The translations under genes and the position numbers were made by a program. Shown in pieces: positions 7,776 through 17,238 of a stretch of 64,000 bases of DNA. Location: NCBI GenBank assembly GCA_963708095.1, contig OY970182.1, forward strand, positions 1,550,001-1,614,000, in the 5' to 3' direction. The notes under the pieces were generated by a model, which saw only the letters and a program-made list of their open reading frames with translations, was not told where the DNA came from and did no database searches. Positions within the stretch are counted from its first letter, which is position 1, and every line of letters begins with the position of its first letter. The DNA comes from JAJZVS01 sp963708095 (GTDB lineage Bacteria > Pseudomonadota > Alphaproteobacteria > Acetobacterales > Acetobacteraceae).

Positions 7776-8231
7776 ATGACAACGGGCGTGCGCCACGTCT
7801 ATGGCCCGCGCCCGATCGGCGCGCTCGTGCCCGGGCTGACCCGCGCCGCGTTCCGCCGCCGTGCCCCCGCGACGGCGCAAGTGCTGGCGGACTGGGCGCT
7901 GATCGTCGGCCCCGCGCTCGCCGCCGTGACCGTGCCACGCCGGCTCGCAGCCGGCACGTTGACCGTCGCCTGCGCCGGGCCGGTGGCGCTGGAACTCCAG
8001 CATCTCACCACCCAGCTGCTCGCGCGGATCAACACCCATCTCGGCGCCCCCACGGTGCAGCGCCTGCGCTTCGTGCAGGACGCGCCGCCATCGCCGCCCG
8101 CGCCCGCCCCGCGGCCTTCCCCGGATGCGGCGGGACTGGCACGGGTGGAGGCGGCGGTCGCGGGGCTACCGGAGGGGCCGCTCCGCGTCGCGCTCGCCGC
8201 TCTCGGCCGTGCCGCACTCGCCCACCGCTGA
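7776..8231 (+). CDS. dciA: DciA-like DUF721 protein (replicative helicase loader type)
   Basis: This is a DUF721 protein: the core PATAQVLADWALIVGPALAA with the following VPRRLAAGTLTVACAGPVA and LELQHLTTQLLARIN is the family pattern. DciA proteins help load DnaB helicase at bacterial origins where DnaC is absent. ATG 7776 (151 residues) is preferred; an ATG at 7749 would overlap the start of mutY. The order mutY, DUF721, DsbA-like, smc is common in alphaproteobacteria and supports the call. The C-terminal third is Pro/Ala-rich and poorly conserved. Confidence 0.85.
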   Translation: MTTGVRHVYGPRPIGALVPGLTRAAFRRRAPATAQVLADWALIVGPALAAVTVPRRLAAGTLTVACAGPVALELQHLTTQLLARINTHLGAPTVQRLRFVQDAPPSPPAPAPRPSPDAAGLARVEAAVAGLPEGPLRVALAALGRAALAHR

Positions 8232-8378
8232 CCGTCCCCTTCCTTCCGAAGAAGGTCAGGGTGGGGGATGCGAACCGCGCGGGACCTGCCCCCTTCCCGG
8301 CCCTTCTCCGCAAGGAGGAGGGAGCAGAAAGCGCTACGCTCGACGTCCGGGGGCGGCAGCGCGTAGGAACCGCTCAAC

Positions 8379-8408
8379 CCCGGGGAACACCCCCGGCCCG
8401 CATTTTTT
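8379..8408 (+). terminator. Possible intrinsic terminator after dciA
   Basis: A CCGGGG/CCCCGG hairpin with an AACA loop is followed, after a short gap, by six T residues (8403-8408). The gap before the T-run weakens the case, and it sits close to the start of the next gene. Confidence 0.35.
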
Positions 8409-8423
8409 CAGCGAAGGTCGCCC

Positions 8424-9071
8424 ATGTCGCACACCACCCCTGCCCCGCTCCGCCGCCGGACCCTGCTGCCGCTGCTCGCAACCGGGCTCGCCGCGCCCGC
8501 CATCCTCGCCCGCCCGGCCCGCGCCGCGGCCACCGCGGCCCAGACCGCGGCCGCGGAGACGCCGCGCAGCCTCGGCAAGGCGGACGCGAAGTTCGTCGTG
8601 GAGGAATGGTTCTCGCTGACCTGCACCCATTGCGCCGATTTCTCGCAGACCACCTTCCCCGAGCTGCGCACGAAGTTGATCGACACCGGCAAGGTGCACT
8701 GGGTGTTCCGCGACTTCCCGCTCGACAAAGTGGCGCTGCAGGCCGCCCAGGTGGCGCGCGCGCTGCCGCCTGACCGCTACGCCGCCTTCATCCTCGCCCT
8801 GTTCGCCGACCAGGACCGCTGGGCTTTCGCGAGCGGGACCAACTACGCCACGGCGCTGTGGCAGATGGCCGCGCTGGCCGGCATGGATCGCCCCACCTTC
8901 GACGCCGCGATCGGCGATAACGCCCTGCGCGACTGGATCCTGGCGCAGCAGACGATGGCCGAGAAGAAATGGAAGATCGACGCGACTCCGAGCTTCGTGA
9001 TTAACGGGCACATGGTGGCCGGTGAGATGCCCTACGCGCAGTTCGTGAAGGAGATGCCCGGCCTGAGCTGA
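8424..9071 (+). CDS. Periplasmic DsbA-family thiol:disulfide oxidoreductase
   Basis: This 215-residue exported protein opens with RRRTLLPLLATGLAAPAILA and an ARPARAAA-type cleavage site; the twin-arginine character suggests possible Tat export. The thioredoxin fold shows the CTHC active site (67-70) and the cis-Pro motif TPSFVING. This corresponds to the DsbA/ScsC-like thiol oxidoreductase found between DUF721 and smc in many alphaproteobacteria. It would introduce or isomerise disulfides in envelope proteins. The stop is 14 nt before the smc start, so the two are likely cotranscribed. Confidence 0.92.
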   Translation: MSHTTPAPLRRRTLLPLLATGLAAPAILARPARAAATAAQTAAAETPRSLGKADAKFVVEEWFSLTCTHCADFSQTTFPELRTKLIDTGKVHWVFRDFPLDKVALQAAQVARALPPDRYAAFILALFADQDRWAFASGTNYATALWQMAALAGMDRPTFDAAIGDNALRDWILAQQTMAEKKWKIDATPSFVINGHMVAGEMPYAQFVKEMPGLS

Positions 9072-9085
9072 GAAGGACCCAACGT

Positions 9086-12000
9086 TTGCCGGTCAGCTTT
9101 GCCCGCCTGCGCATCGCCGGGTTCAAGAGTTTTGCCGAACCCGCCACGGTGGAGATCCGCCCCGGCCTGACCGGCATCGTCGGGCCCAACGGCTGCGGCA
9201 AGTCGAACGTCGTCGAAGCGCTGCGCTGGGCCATGGGCGAATCGAACGCTCGCACCCTGCGCGGGGCGGAGATGGACGACGTGATCTTCGCCGGCACCGC
9301 CGGAAGGCCGTCGCGCAACCTCGCCGAGGTCGTGCTCACCTTGGAAGAAGCCGTCGGCCTCGCGCCGCCGCCCTTCCACGAGCAGACCGACCTCGAGATC
9401 GCCCGCAAGCTCGAACGCGGCGGCGGCAGCGTCTATCGGGTGAACGGCAAGGAACTGCGCGCACGCGACGTGCAGACCCTGTTCGCCGATCTGGCGTCCG
9501 GCGCGCGCGCCTCGGCGATGGTGAGCCAGGGGCGGGTCGGCGCGCTGGTCGCCGCCCGGCCGGAAGACCGCCGCGCGGTGCTGGAGGAAGCGGCCGGCAT
9601 CACCGGGCTGCACGCCCGCCGCCACGAGGCGGAGCTTAAACTGAAAGCCGCCGAGGCGAACCTGGCGCGCGCCGAGGATCTGCGCGGCCAGCTCGAGTCC
9701 CAGCTCGCCGGGCTGAAGCGGCAGGCGCGGCAGGCCAGCCGCTACCGCAACCTCTCGGGCGCGATCCGCGCCGCCGAGGCGGAGCTGCTGGCGATCCAGC
9801 GCGCCGTCGCCGAAGCCGCCCGCGCCGCCGCGACCGCCGCCCTGACCGCCGCAAGGGACGCCGCGGAGTCCGCCGCCGGGACGGCGCGCGACCGCACCGC
9901 CCATGCCGCCGCCGCCGCCGCCGTCCTCCCCCCCTTGCGCGAGGCCGAGGCCACCGCGCGGACCGTGCTGGAGCGCCTTCGCCTCACCCAGGAGCAGCAT
10001 GCAGCGGAGGAAGCCCGCGCCCGGGCCGCCCTGGGCGAAGCCGAACGCCGGTTGGCGCAAATCGCCCGCGACCTCGCCCACGCCGAGCAGGTGAGCCGCG
10101 ACGCCGCTGCCGCTGCCTCCCGCCTGGCCGCCGAAGCCGCCACCCTGGCCGAGGCCGCGCGTGCGCATCCGGACCGCTTGGCCGCCGCCGAAGCCGCCGC
10201 CGCCGAAGCGGCCGAAGCCGCCCGGGCCGCCGAGGCCGACGCCAACCGCGCCACCGAGGCCGCCGCCGAGCAATCCGCGCGCGCCCAGGCGGCCACCCAG
10301 CAGCGCGAGGCCGCCGCACAGCGCGCCCGCCGCCTCGCCGCCCAGCACGCCGAGGTCACGCAGGAGCTTGCCCGCGCCCGGGCCCAGGCGGTCGATCCTG
10401 CACGCCTCGCCGCCGCCGCCGCCGCCGAATCAGCTGCCGGCAGCGCGCTTGCCGAATCGCGCACCGCCCTGGAAGCCGCAGAGACCGGCCGCAGTGTGGC
10501 CCAGGCGGGGCTGGCCGAGGCGCGGTCACGCCACGCCGCCGCCGAATCGGCTCGCGCGCGGCTGGCGGCCGAGGCCCGTGCTCTGGCCGAGGTGCTCGGG
10601 GTGAAAGACAGCGAGCGCTGGCCGCCGATGGTCGATGCGCTGCGGGTGCCCGCCGGGCTGGAAGCGGCGCTGGGCGCGGCGCTTGGGGAAGAACTCAGCT
10701 CCGCCGCCGACCGCGCCGCCGCGCGCCACTGGCGCGAACTGCCGCCGCTGGCGAACCCGCCGCCGCTGCCCACCGCCGCGACCCCGCTCGCCGGCCTGGA
10801 TGGCGCGCCCAATGGCGCCCCCGGGGACGCCCCCGGGGACGCCCCCGGCTGGGGCTCAGCGGGCGGTCTCGATGAGGATCCCGGTGGCGGCGCGCGTGGC
10901 GGCCCGGCGGGTGACCGAAGGGACGATGTCGTCGCCGGCCCGCCGGCACTGGCCCGCGCGCTCTCGCAGATCGGGCTGGTAGAGGACGATGCCGCCGGCG
11001 ATGCCGCCCAGGCCGGGCTGGCGCCGGGCCAGGTCCTCGTCTCACGCGCAGGGGCCGTCTGGCGTTGGGACGGCTACACGATCCGCGCCGGGGCGCCGAC
11101 CGCCGCGGCCGTCCGCCTCGCGCAGCGCAACCGGCTGTCCGCCCTGCGCGCCGACCTGGCTCAGGCAGAAGCCGCCGCCACCGCCGCTGCCGCCGCACGC
11201 ACCGCCGCCGAAGCCGCCGAACGCGACGCCGTCGCTGCCGAGACGCGCGCCCGCACCGCCCGCCGCGACGGCGAACAGGCGCTGGAACGCGCCCGCGCCG
11301 CCGGTGCCCAACTCCGCGCCCAGGCCGCCGGCGCCGCCGCCCGGCTGGCGGCGGTGGAGCAGCGTCTGGCGGCGCTTGCCCCCGAACAGGCGGACGCGGA
11401 CGCCACCCTGGTCCGCGCCGAGGCCGCTTTCGCCGCCCTCCCCGACATCGCCGCTCTCCGCGCCGCGGTCGGCACCGCCCGCGCCGCCCTCGCTGCCGCC
11501 CGCACCAGCGAGGCGGAAACCCGCAGCGCCCGCGAAGCCCTGGCGCGCGAGGACGCCGCGCGCACCACCAGACTGCGCACGATCGACGCCGAACAGGACG
11601 GCTGGCGGGAACGCGCGGCCGATGCCGCTGCCCGGGTCACCGACCTCGCCGCCCGCCAGGGCGAGGCGATGGCGGAACGCACCACCCTGGCCGACGCCCC
11701 CGCGCGCGCCGCCGCGGCCCGCGCCGAGGGCCAGGACGCGCTGGCCGCCGCCGAGGCCGCGCACCGCGGCGCCGCCGCCACGCTCGCCACCGCCGACCGC
11801 GACGCCGGCAGCGCCGATCGCGACGCCCGCGCCGCCGAAGCCGCCGTCGCCGCCGCCCGCGAGCAGGCGGTCCGCACCGAAGCCGCCGCCGAGGCCGCCG
11901 ACCACGCCTGGGGCACGGTCGCCGAACGCATCCTGGAACGCCTCGGCGCTACCCCCACGCTGCCCGAAATCCCCCCCGACCTTCCCCCCGACGCCGAGGA

Positions 12001-12688
12001 CAAGGCGCGCCGCCGGCACGAACGGCTGGTGAAGGAACGCGAGGAGATGGGCCCCGTGAACCTGCGCGCCGAAATCGAAGCCGGCGAGATCGAGCAGCAG
12101 ATCGCCGCGATCGACCGCGAGCGCGAGGAGATCACCACCGCCATCGCCAAGCTGCGCGGCTCGATCGGCCATCTCAACCGCGAGGGCCGCGAGCGGCTGG
12201 CCGCCGTGTTCGCCGAGGTCGATCGGCATTTCCAGGCCCTGTTCGCGCGCATGTTCGGCGGCGGGCGGGCGCATCTGGCGCTGGTGGGATCGGACGACCC
12301 CCTCGCCGCAGGGCTGGAAATATACGCCCAGCCGCCCGGCAAGAAACTCGCCACCCTCTCGCTGCTGTCGGGCGGCGAGCAGGCGCTGACCGCGCTGTCG
12401 CTCATCTTCGCCGTGTTCCGCTGCAATCCGGCCCCGGTGTGCGTGCTGGACGAGGTCGACGCACCGCTCGACGATGCCAACGTGGAACGCTTCTGCGCGC
12501 TCCTGGAAGACATGGTGCGCGAGACCGCAACCCGCTTCCTGGTGGTGACCCACCACCCCCTGACCATGGCGCGAATGGACCGCCTCTACGGCGTGACCAT
12601 GCAGGAACGCGGCGTCTCACGCCTGCTGTCCGTCGACCTCGGCGCCGCAGTGGCGATGGTGGAGCCGGCGCGCCTGGCGGCGGAGTAG
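9086..12688 (+). CDS. smc: Chromosome segregation protein SMC
   Basis: The 1200-residue ATPase has Walker A VGPNGCGKSNVVEAL near the N-terminus. Two very Ala/Glu/Arg-rich coiled coils flank a hinge at ~505-660. The C-terminal signature LSLLSGGEQALTALSLIFAV is followed by Walker B VCVLDEVDAPLDDANV. It forms the condensin-type ring with ScpA/ScpB that organises and segregates chromosomes. TTG 9086 is the start, because AGAAGGA lies just upstream and homology begins at residue 2. The hinge carries an unusual Gly/Pro/Asp-rich insertion (~565-620) encoded by a 12-bp DNA tandem repeat at 10814-10848. Confidence 0.96.
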   Translation: MPVSFARLRIAGFKSFAEPATVEIRPGLTGIVGPNGCGKSNVVEALRWAMGESNARTLRGAEMDDVIFAGTAGRPSRNLAEVVLTLEEAVGLAPPPFHEQTDLEIARKLERGGGSVYRVNGKELRARDVQTLFADLASGARASAMVSQGRVGALVAARPEDRRAVLEEAAGITGLHARRHEAELKLKAAEANLARAEDLRGQLESQLAGLKRQARQASRYRNLSGAIRAAEAELLAIQRAVAEAARAAATAALTAARDAAESAAGTARDRTAHAAAAAAVLPPLREAEATARTVLERLRLTQEQHAAEEARARAALGEAERRLAQIARDLAHAEQVSRDAAAAASRLAAEAATLAEAARAHPDRLAAAEAAAAEAAEAARAAEADANRATEAAAEQSARAQAATQQREAAAQRARRLAAQHAEVTQELARARAQAVDPARLAAAAAAESAAGSALAESRTALEAAETGRSVAQAGLAEARSRHAAAESARARLAAEARALAEVLGVKDSERWPPMVDALRVPAGLEAALGAALGEELSSAADRAAARHWRELPPLANPPPLPTAATPLAGLDGAPNGAPGDAPGDAPGWGSAGGLDEDPGGGARGGPAGDRRDDVVAGPPALARALSQIGLVEDDAAGDAAQAGLAPGQVLVSRAGAVWRWDGYTIRAGAPTAAAVRLAQRNRLSALRADLAQAEAAATAAAAARTAAEAAERDAVAAETRARTARRDGEQALERARAAGAQLRAQAAGAAARLAAVEQRLAALAPEQADADATLVRAEAAFAALPDIAALRAAVGTARAALAAARTSEAETRSAREALAREDAARTTRLRTIDAEQDGWRERAADAAARVTDLAARQGEAMAERTTLADAPARAAAARAEGQDALAAAEAAHRGAAATLATADRDAGSADRDARAAEAAVAAAREQAVRTEAAAEAADHAWGTVAERILERLGATPTLPEIPPDLPPDAEDKARRRHERLVKEREEMGPVNLRAEIEAGEIEQQIAAIDREREEITTAIAKLRGSIGHLNREGRERLAAVFAEVDRHFQALFARMFGGGRAHLALVGSDDPLAAGLEIYAQPPGKKLATLSLLSGGEQALTALSLIFAVFRCNPAPVCVLDEVDAPLDDANVERFCALLEDMVRETATRFLVVTHHPLTMARMDRLYGVTMQERGVSRLLSVDLGAAVAMVEPARLAAE

Positions 12689-12696
12689 CCTGCGCT

Positions 12697-12724
12697 GCCC
12701 GGGCGCTGCCCCCGGGCCTTTTGC
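12697..12724. terminator. Intrinsic terminator between smc and acyP
   Basis: GCCCGGG (12697-12703) and CCCGGGC (12711-12717) form a stem with a short loop, followed by CTTTTG. It lies between two convergent genes, directly after smc. Confidence 0.55.
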
Positions 12725-12750
12725 CCTCGAGGGGTCGAAGTCCCCGCCGG

Positions 12751-13020
12751 TCAGTGCAGGGCCTGGAACCCCGGACCGTCCGGCGGCTCCGCCAAGTCCT
12801 CAACGATGCTCAGTACCTTGGCCAGTGGCGGGCCGCGCCGGCAGAGGCGGGCGAGTTCCTCGACTGCGTCGGTTTCCCCCGACAGCAGCGCCTCTACCGC
12901 GCCGTCGGCTCGGTTGCGCACCCAGCCATCGATGCCCAGCGCCTGCGCCCGCGCCACCAACCAGGCGCGAAAGCCCACGCCTTGCACCCGTCCGCGCAGG
13001 ATCAACCGTTTCGCCGCCAT
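12751..13020 (-). CDS. acyP: Acylphosphatase
   Basis: The 89-residue protein matches acylphosphatase throughout. The signature RGRVQGVGFRAWLVARA contains the phosphate-binding loop and catalytic Arg. WVRNRADGAVEALLSG contains the catalytic Asn. The enzyme hydrolyses acyl phosphates in the cytosol. ATG 13020 is chosen because family homology starts there; the open frame upstream is the ATP12-like gene read in another frame. It overlaps the end of that gene by 19 bp, so the two are probably cotranscribed. Confidence 0.92.
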   Translation of the reverse strand: MAAKRLILRGRVQGVGFRAWLVARAQALGIDGWVRNRADGAVEALLSGETDAVEELARLCRRGPPLAKVLSIVEDLAEPPDGPGFQALH

Positions 13021-13745
13021 TCCCCCTCCTGTTCCGCCGCGCCGCGCGCCAGTGCCAGGAAGCGCGCCGCCAGGGCGATGTCCGCTGCGACCGCCTGGCG
13101 CCGTGCCGCGGCGGCGGCGTCCTCGCCCCATTGCTCGGCCTGATAGAGCTCGTCCAGTGCGCCGAGCTTGTGCGCCGTTTCGGGATCGAGCGCGCCTTCG
13201 GCCAGGGCCAACCCCAGCACCAGGCTACCGAGCGCCGGCACCGCGAGGCCGAGTGCGGCCAGGACCAGCGGGTCCCGCGCCGCCACCGCCCGGCGCAGCG
13301 CGGCGACGCTCGACCGATGCTGGCGCAGCGCGGTGATCCCGCTGCCGACCCGCAGCGGTGCGTCCAGCACCAACGCGGCCCAGTCGAGCCAGGGCTGCCA
13401 GGCTTCGTGCTGGCGGCGCACCAGGGGCTCCGGGGCTTCGGCGCGGTAGCACAGCAGGTCGGTCTCGCCGTAGCGGGCGATGGCGTCGACGGTCGGCGAG
13501 GGATCGGGCGCGATGCGTTCCTGCGCGGTGCCGGCGAGCCGGGTGAGCGGGGTGTCGGCGAAACTCAGCGTCCCGCCCGGCGCCGTGCCCGCCGCCTGCC
13601 ACTCGGCAGCGATCGCCCTGGCGAGCGGGGCCGGCCCGACCAGCAGCACGGCGCCGCCCGGCAGGCGCAGCGGCCGGTCGTCGAGCAGGATGGCGAGGCC
13701 CTCCGGCCGAGGGTCGACACTCGCCCGGTTCCAGAAGCGCTTCAT
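13002..13745 (-). CDS. ATP12-family F1-ATPase assembly chaperone
   Basis: The 247-residue protein is an ATP12 homologue. Typical blocks are an N-terminal KRFW...DRPLRLPGG, LARAIAAEWQA, the central DTPLTRLAGTA and DLLCYRAEAPEPLV, and the C-terminal HKLGALDELYQAEQWGED. In mitochondria Atp12 binds the alpha subunit and helps assemble F1. Alphaproteobacteria carry the same protein, and its presence supports the taxonomic call. It overlaps the downstream acyP and lies 130 bp from the AsmA gene. Confidence 0.92.
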   Translation of the reverse strand: MKRFWNRASVDPRPEGLAILLDDRPLRLPGGAVLLVGPAPLARAIAAEWQAAGTAPGGTLSFADTPLTRLAGTAQERIAPDPSPTVDAIARYGETDLLCYRAEAPEPLVRRQHEAWQPWLDWAALVLDAPLRVGSGITALRQHRSSVAALRRAVAARDPLVLAALGLAVPALGSLVLGLALAEGALDPETAHKLGALDELYQAEQWGEDAAAAARRQAVAADIALAARFLALARGAAEQEGEWRRNG

Positions 13746-13875
13746 GCCGGTCCCCGCTCAGACCACGAAAAGCGGTCGCATCTGCACGCAAACGCGCGGC
13801 GAAAATGCCCGGCTTGGTGAACGGCGCGTGTTTCCGGGCTGTTTCGGCGGCTCGCGAGCATTCTTCCACACACCC

Positions 13876-16164
13876 TCAGCGGAACAGGTTGCGCAACAGG
13901 TTGGCCGGGTTGGGCGCCTTCGGCTTGGCAGGCGCAGCCGCCGGGGGCGCGGCGGCCGGCGCGGCCGGCGGCGTAGCGGGCGCCCGCTGGCCGCGGGCAA
14001 CCGCCAGCGCGCTGGCGCAGGACGGCGCGCTCGTCTGCAACCCCTGCGGCACGCCGAGCTTGTTGCCGCCCAGCAGCGACAACGCGGTACCGATTCCGGC
14101 CGCCGCCGCCCCCTGGCCGTTGAGCGCCACGGCGGGGTGCGCGAACCCGCCGCTCACCCGCACCGGCACGGAGAAGCCGGTCCCGCCGACCCGGCCCTCG
14201 GAATGCAGCATCAGGTCGAGAGTCTCGGAGCCCAAATTCACCGTGCCGCTGCCGTCGATCGTCGTGAGGGTGGAGGAGAACAGGAACGGCGCGAGCTGCG
14301 CCACCCCGTGGTGCGCCGTCAGCCGCAGCGCGAGGCAGCGAATCGTGCTGGTCCCCCCATGCGCCACCGTCGCGGCCAGGTTCACCTTCGCCAGCACGCC
14401 GCCGAACAGCCGGTCGAGCAGCGCGTTGTCGATCGTGCCACCGGTCATGGTCGCGGCCATGACGCCGTCGAGCCCGGCGGCGATGGCGTGCAGGCTGGTG
14501 CCGGCGCCGTGCAGGTCGGCCTCGATCGCCACGTCCCCGGTCGCCAACCCCTTCTTACCGGCCAGCGCCAGCAGGGAAGCGAGCGCCAGCCCAGGCGCGT
14601 GGACGCTCAGCGCGACCGGGGGCACCGGCTGGGCGGCGTCCAGGGTGAGCCGAAGTGACAGCGGCCCGGCCGGCGGCGTGGCGGTGAACGGCGCCAGGAC
14701 CAGCTTACCGCCCGCCAGCGCTACGTGAAACGAAAGGCTGCGCCAGGTCTCCCCGCCGCTGTGCAGCGCCGCGACCGAGACCGAGAGGTTGGCGTCGGCC
14801 CGGCGCAGCAGCGGCAGCGGCAGGCTGGTGTCCGGGATCAGGTGACCCGACCGGGGCGCGGCGGGTGCGGACGGGCCGGGCCGCGTGGCGGGGGGCGCGG
14901 GCGGTCCCCCAGCGGTCGGTCCCCCAGCGGTCGGTCCCCCTGGCGACGCCCCCCCGGGATGGGCCGCGGCGGGCTGCACCGTGGCGGGTCCGCGATGCAG
15001 TTCGGCCAGCAGCGCGTCGGCGTCCAGGCTTTGTGAGGTCAGGGTGCCGCTGAGCGCCGGTACCGAGCCGAGCCGCAGTTCCAGCGTGCCGGTGAGCTGG
15101 CCCTGCGGCAGGGTCAGCGCGAAGTTCTGCAGGCTCGCACCCTGCGCGATCGACCCCGGGGCGACCAGCCGGCCGGTGAACGCGATCTGCCGCACCGGCG
15201 GCAGGACGGTCCCGGCCACAGCCCCGAGGGCGGCGAGGTCGGGGACATGCAGGTCCAAGCCGAGCGCCGCGCCGCGCCCGGCCGCCGGGTCGGCGATCGT
15301 CCCGTCCGCTGCGAGCCGCGCGCCCGCTGCGGTCAGTACCAGCCGGATCGGCCATGCGGCGCTCCCCGGGGCGGGGGCTGCTGCCGTGGGGGATGCCGTG
15401 GACGATGCCGTGGAGGGTGCCCCTGGGGCGGATGCCCGGGCGGGGGCGGGGACGGGGTGTTCAAGCGCGGCGAGCGGCCCGGTGCGGCCGGTCAGGGTGA
15501 TCGGGGTGCCGTTCACCGTAGCGGTTGCGTCGAGCAGCAGCGGTGCGGTCGGGCTGGCGGCGTACAGCCGCGCCTGACGCAGGGAAAGGATGGTCTGCTT
15601 GCCGGTCGTGTCGTCACGATAGCCGAGCGTGCCGTCCTCGATGCGCAGATCCTGAACGAACACCGCTGATCCCGAGGAAGACCCGGGCGATCCGGTGGAG
15701 GGATGAGCAGCCGTCCCCGCGGGCGACGCGGCCGGGCGCACGGGAGGCGCGAACCGCCAGTTCACCGCCCCGGCCTTCGTCCGCTCCAGCATGATATCCG
15801 GGCGGACCAGCACCAGCCGGTCGATCGCGATCCGGCCGTGCAGCAGCGCCGCCAGGCTGAGCCGCAGGTCGAGCGCCGCCAGCCGCGCCATGTCCGGGCG
15901 CGAGAACCCGGGCGGGTTGGCAAGCGCGACGTCGTGCGCCTCGATGGTCGGATGCAACGAGAGCTTGATGCCGATCGGCCCCGCCAGGGTCAGGGTCCGT
16001 CCCGTGGCCTGCTGCACCGCCGCGATGATGCGGGGCTTGTAGCGGTTGGGGTTGAAGGTGAGCACGCCCACGACCGCGGCCACCACGACCAGCCCCACGA
16101 GGGTGCCGAGGCCGATCACGGTCCAGCGCAAAACCCGGCGGCCCGGCGAAGACGCTGCGCTCAT
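13876..16164 (-). CDS. AsmA-family envelope protein
   Basis: The 762-residue protein has a single N-terminal membrane anchor (VIGLGTLVGLVVVAAVVGVL). The AsmA signature is FNPNRYKPRIIAAVQQATGR, followed by the repeated beta-rich groove of the family and a C-terminal AsmA-2-like segment near LDLMLHSEGRVGGTG. AsmA-like proteins span the periplasm and are implicated in lipid traffic and outer-membrane homeostasis. ATG 16164 overlaps the stop of the upstream pseudouridine synthase by 4 nt. The frame stays open far upstream, but that is the neighbouring gene in another frame. Two Ala/Pro/Gly-rich linkers interrupt the protein, one built on a 15-bp DNA repeat at 14900-14940. Confidence 0.9.
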   Translation of the reverse strand: MSAASSPGRRVLRWTVIGLGTLVGLVVVAAVVGVLTFNPNRYKPRIIAAVQQATGRTLTLAGPIGIKLSLHPTIEAHDVALANPPGFSRPDMARLAALDLRLSLAALLHGRIAIDRLVLVRPDIMLERTKAGAVNWRFAPPVRPAASPAGTAAHPSTGSPGSSSGSAVFVQDLRIEDGTLGYRDDTTGKQTILSLRQARLYAASPTAPLLLDATATVNGTPITLTGRTGPLAALEHPVPAPARASAPGAPSTASSTASPTAAAPAPGSAAWPIRLVLTAAGARLAADGTIADPAAGRGAALGLDLHVPDLAALGAVAGTVLPPVRQIAFTGRLVAPGSIAQGASLQNFALTLPQGQLTGTLELRLGSVPALSGTLTSQSLDADALLAELHRGPATVQPAAAHPGGASPGGPTAGGPTAGGPPAPPATRPGPSAPAAPRSGHLIPDTSLPLPLLRRADANLSVSVAALHSGGETWRSLSFHVALAGGKLVLAPFTATPPAGPLSLRLTLDAAQPVPPVALSVHAPGLALASLLALAGKKGLATGDVAIEADLHGAGTSLHAIAAGLDGVMAATMTGGTIDNALLDRLFGGVLAKVNLAATVAHGGTSTIRCLALRLTAHHGVAQLAPFLFSSTLTTIDGSGTVNLGSETLDLMLHSEGRVGGTGFSVPVRVSGGFAHPAVALNGQGAAAAGIGTALSLLGGNKLGVPQGLQTSAPSCASALAVARGQRAPATPPAAPAAAPPAAAPAKPKAPNPANLLRNLFR

Positions 16165-17189
16165 CCTGTGCTCCGTTCCGTGCCCGCTCCGCTGCCCCCG
16201 TCCCCCGCACCGGCCCGACGCGGCCCGCGCGCGGGGGGTGCTATGAAGCCGAGGGTCCGAAAGGTCTGCTCCATGTGGGGCGGCAGGTCCGCCTCCACCA
16301 CCAAGGTGCCGCCCGCGGGGTGGGGCAGTTTGAGCGCGCGGGCGTGCAGGTGCAGCGCCTCCGACAGGCCCGCCACGGTGGCGGCGAAGGCGCCGTTCTG
16401 GTCCGGCTCGGCATAGGCGACATCGCCCAGGATCGGCGCCCCGATCGCCACGCAGTGCACCCGCAACTGGTGCGTCCGCCCCGTCAGCGGATGCAGTTCC
16501 AGCCAGGCGAGCTTGCCGGCGTGGTCGAGGGTGAGGAAATCGGTGATGGCGCGGGTCGCTTCGGGATCGTTGCGCTCGGCCGGGGCACTGCGCCCGCCGC
16601 GCGGGCCGGAAAGCCGGCGCAGCGGCAGGTCGATCCGCCCCTCGGGCGGGATCGGCCGGCGGGCGACGACGGCCCAGTAGGTCTTCTCCATGGCGCGGGT
16701 GCGGAACGCTGCGGCGAGCTTCGCCGCCACGCCGGCGGTGCGCGCGAGCACCAGCACGCCGGAGGTGTCGCGATCGAGCCGGTGCACGAGCCGCGGCCGG
16801 TCGGCGCCGAAGCGCAGCGCATCGAGCGCCGCATCCAGGTGGACGGCGATGCCGGGTCCGCCCTGGACCGGCAGGCCGGGGGGCTTGTTCAGCACGATCA
16901 ATTGGTCGTCGCGATACAGCACCGCGGCCTGCAGCGCCGCGGCCAGCTTCGGATCGGGTGGGCGGCGCGGCTCCGGCTCCGCCGGGGCATCGGCGAGCGG
17001 CGGCAGGCGCACCGCCTGGCCGGCGGCAAGCCGTGTCGCCGCCTCCACCCGCTTGCCGTCCACCCGCACCTGGCCGGTGCGGCAGAGCTTCTGGATCGCG
17101 CTCTGGGGCAGCCCCGGATGGTGTCGGCGCAGCCAGCGATCGAGTCGGATGTCGGCTTCGTCGGCCGAGACGGTGACGGTGGCGCTCAT
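16161..17189 (-). CDS. RluC/RluD-family 23S rRNA pseudouridine synthase
   Basis: The 342-residue protein begins with an S4 RNA-binding domain (RLDRWLRRHHPGLPQ...VRVDGKR). The RluA-family catalytic domain follows, with LVHRLDRDTSGVLVLA (catalytic Asp about residue 139). GRTHQLRVHC and the IGAPILGDVAYAEP region are also present. It isomerises specific uridines of 23S rRNA; whether it is RluC or RluD cannot be fixed from sequence alone. ATG 17189 is chosen because the S4 domain starts directly after it, while the upstream in-frame region is repeat-rich. It overlaps the AsmA start by ATGA. Confidence 0.92.
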   Translation of the reverse strand: MSATVTVSADEADIRLDRWLRRHHPGLPQSAIQKLCRTGQVRVDGKRVEAATRLAAGQAVRLPPLADAPAEPEPRRPPDPKLAAALQAAVLYRDDQLIVLNKPPGLPVQGGPGIAVHLDAALDALRFGADRPRLVHRLDRDTSGVLVLARTAGVAAKLAAAFRTRAMEKTYWAVVARRPIPPEGRIDLPLRRLSGPRGGRSAPAERNDPEATRAITDFLTLDHAGKLAWLELHPLTGRTHQLRVHCVAIGAPILGDVAYAEPDQNGAFAATVAGLSEALHLHARALKLPHPAGGTLVVEADLPPHMEQTFRTLGFIAPPARGPRRAGAGDGGSGAGTERSTG

Positions 17190-17199
17190 GGGTCCGATC

Positions 17200-17238
17200 G
17201 GGTTTCGCGGGCGGGTTTCGCGGGCGGGTTTCGCGGGG
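17200..17238. repeat. 13-bp tandem repeat, three copies
   Basis: Three consecutive near-identical units of GGGTTTCGCGGGC lie directly upstream of the pseudouridine synthase start, in its likely 5' untranslated region. Confidence 0.85.

Noticed and set aside
11042..12567. Long minus-strand frames of 468-504 codons opposite smc
   Set aside because: Low-complexity Ala/Arg/Ser or Gly-rich antisense of the coiled-coil region. smc motifs are clear on the plus strand.
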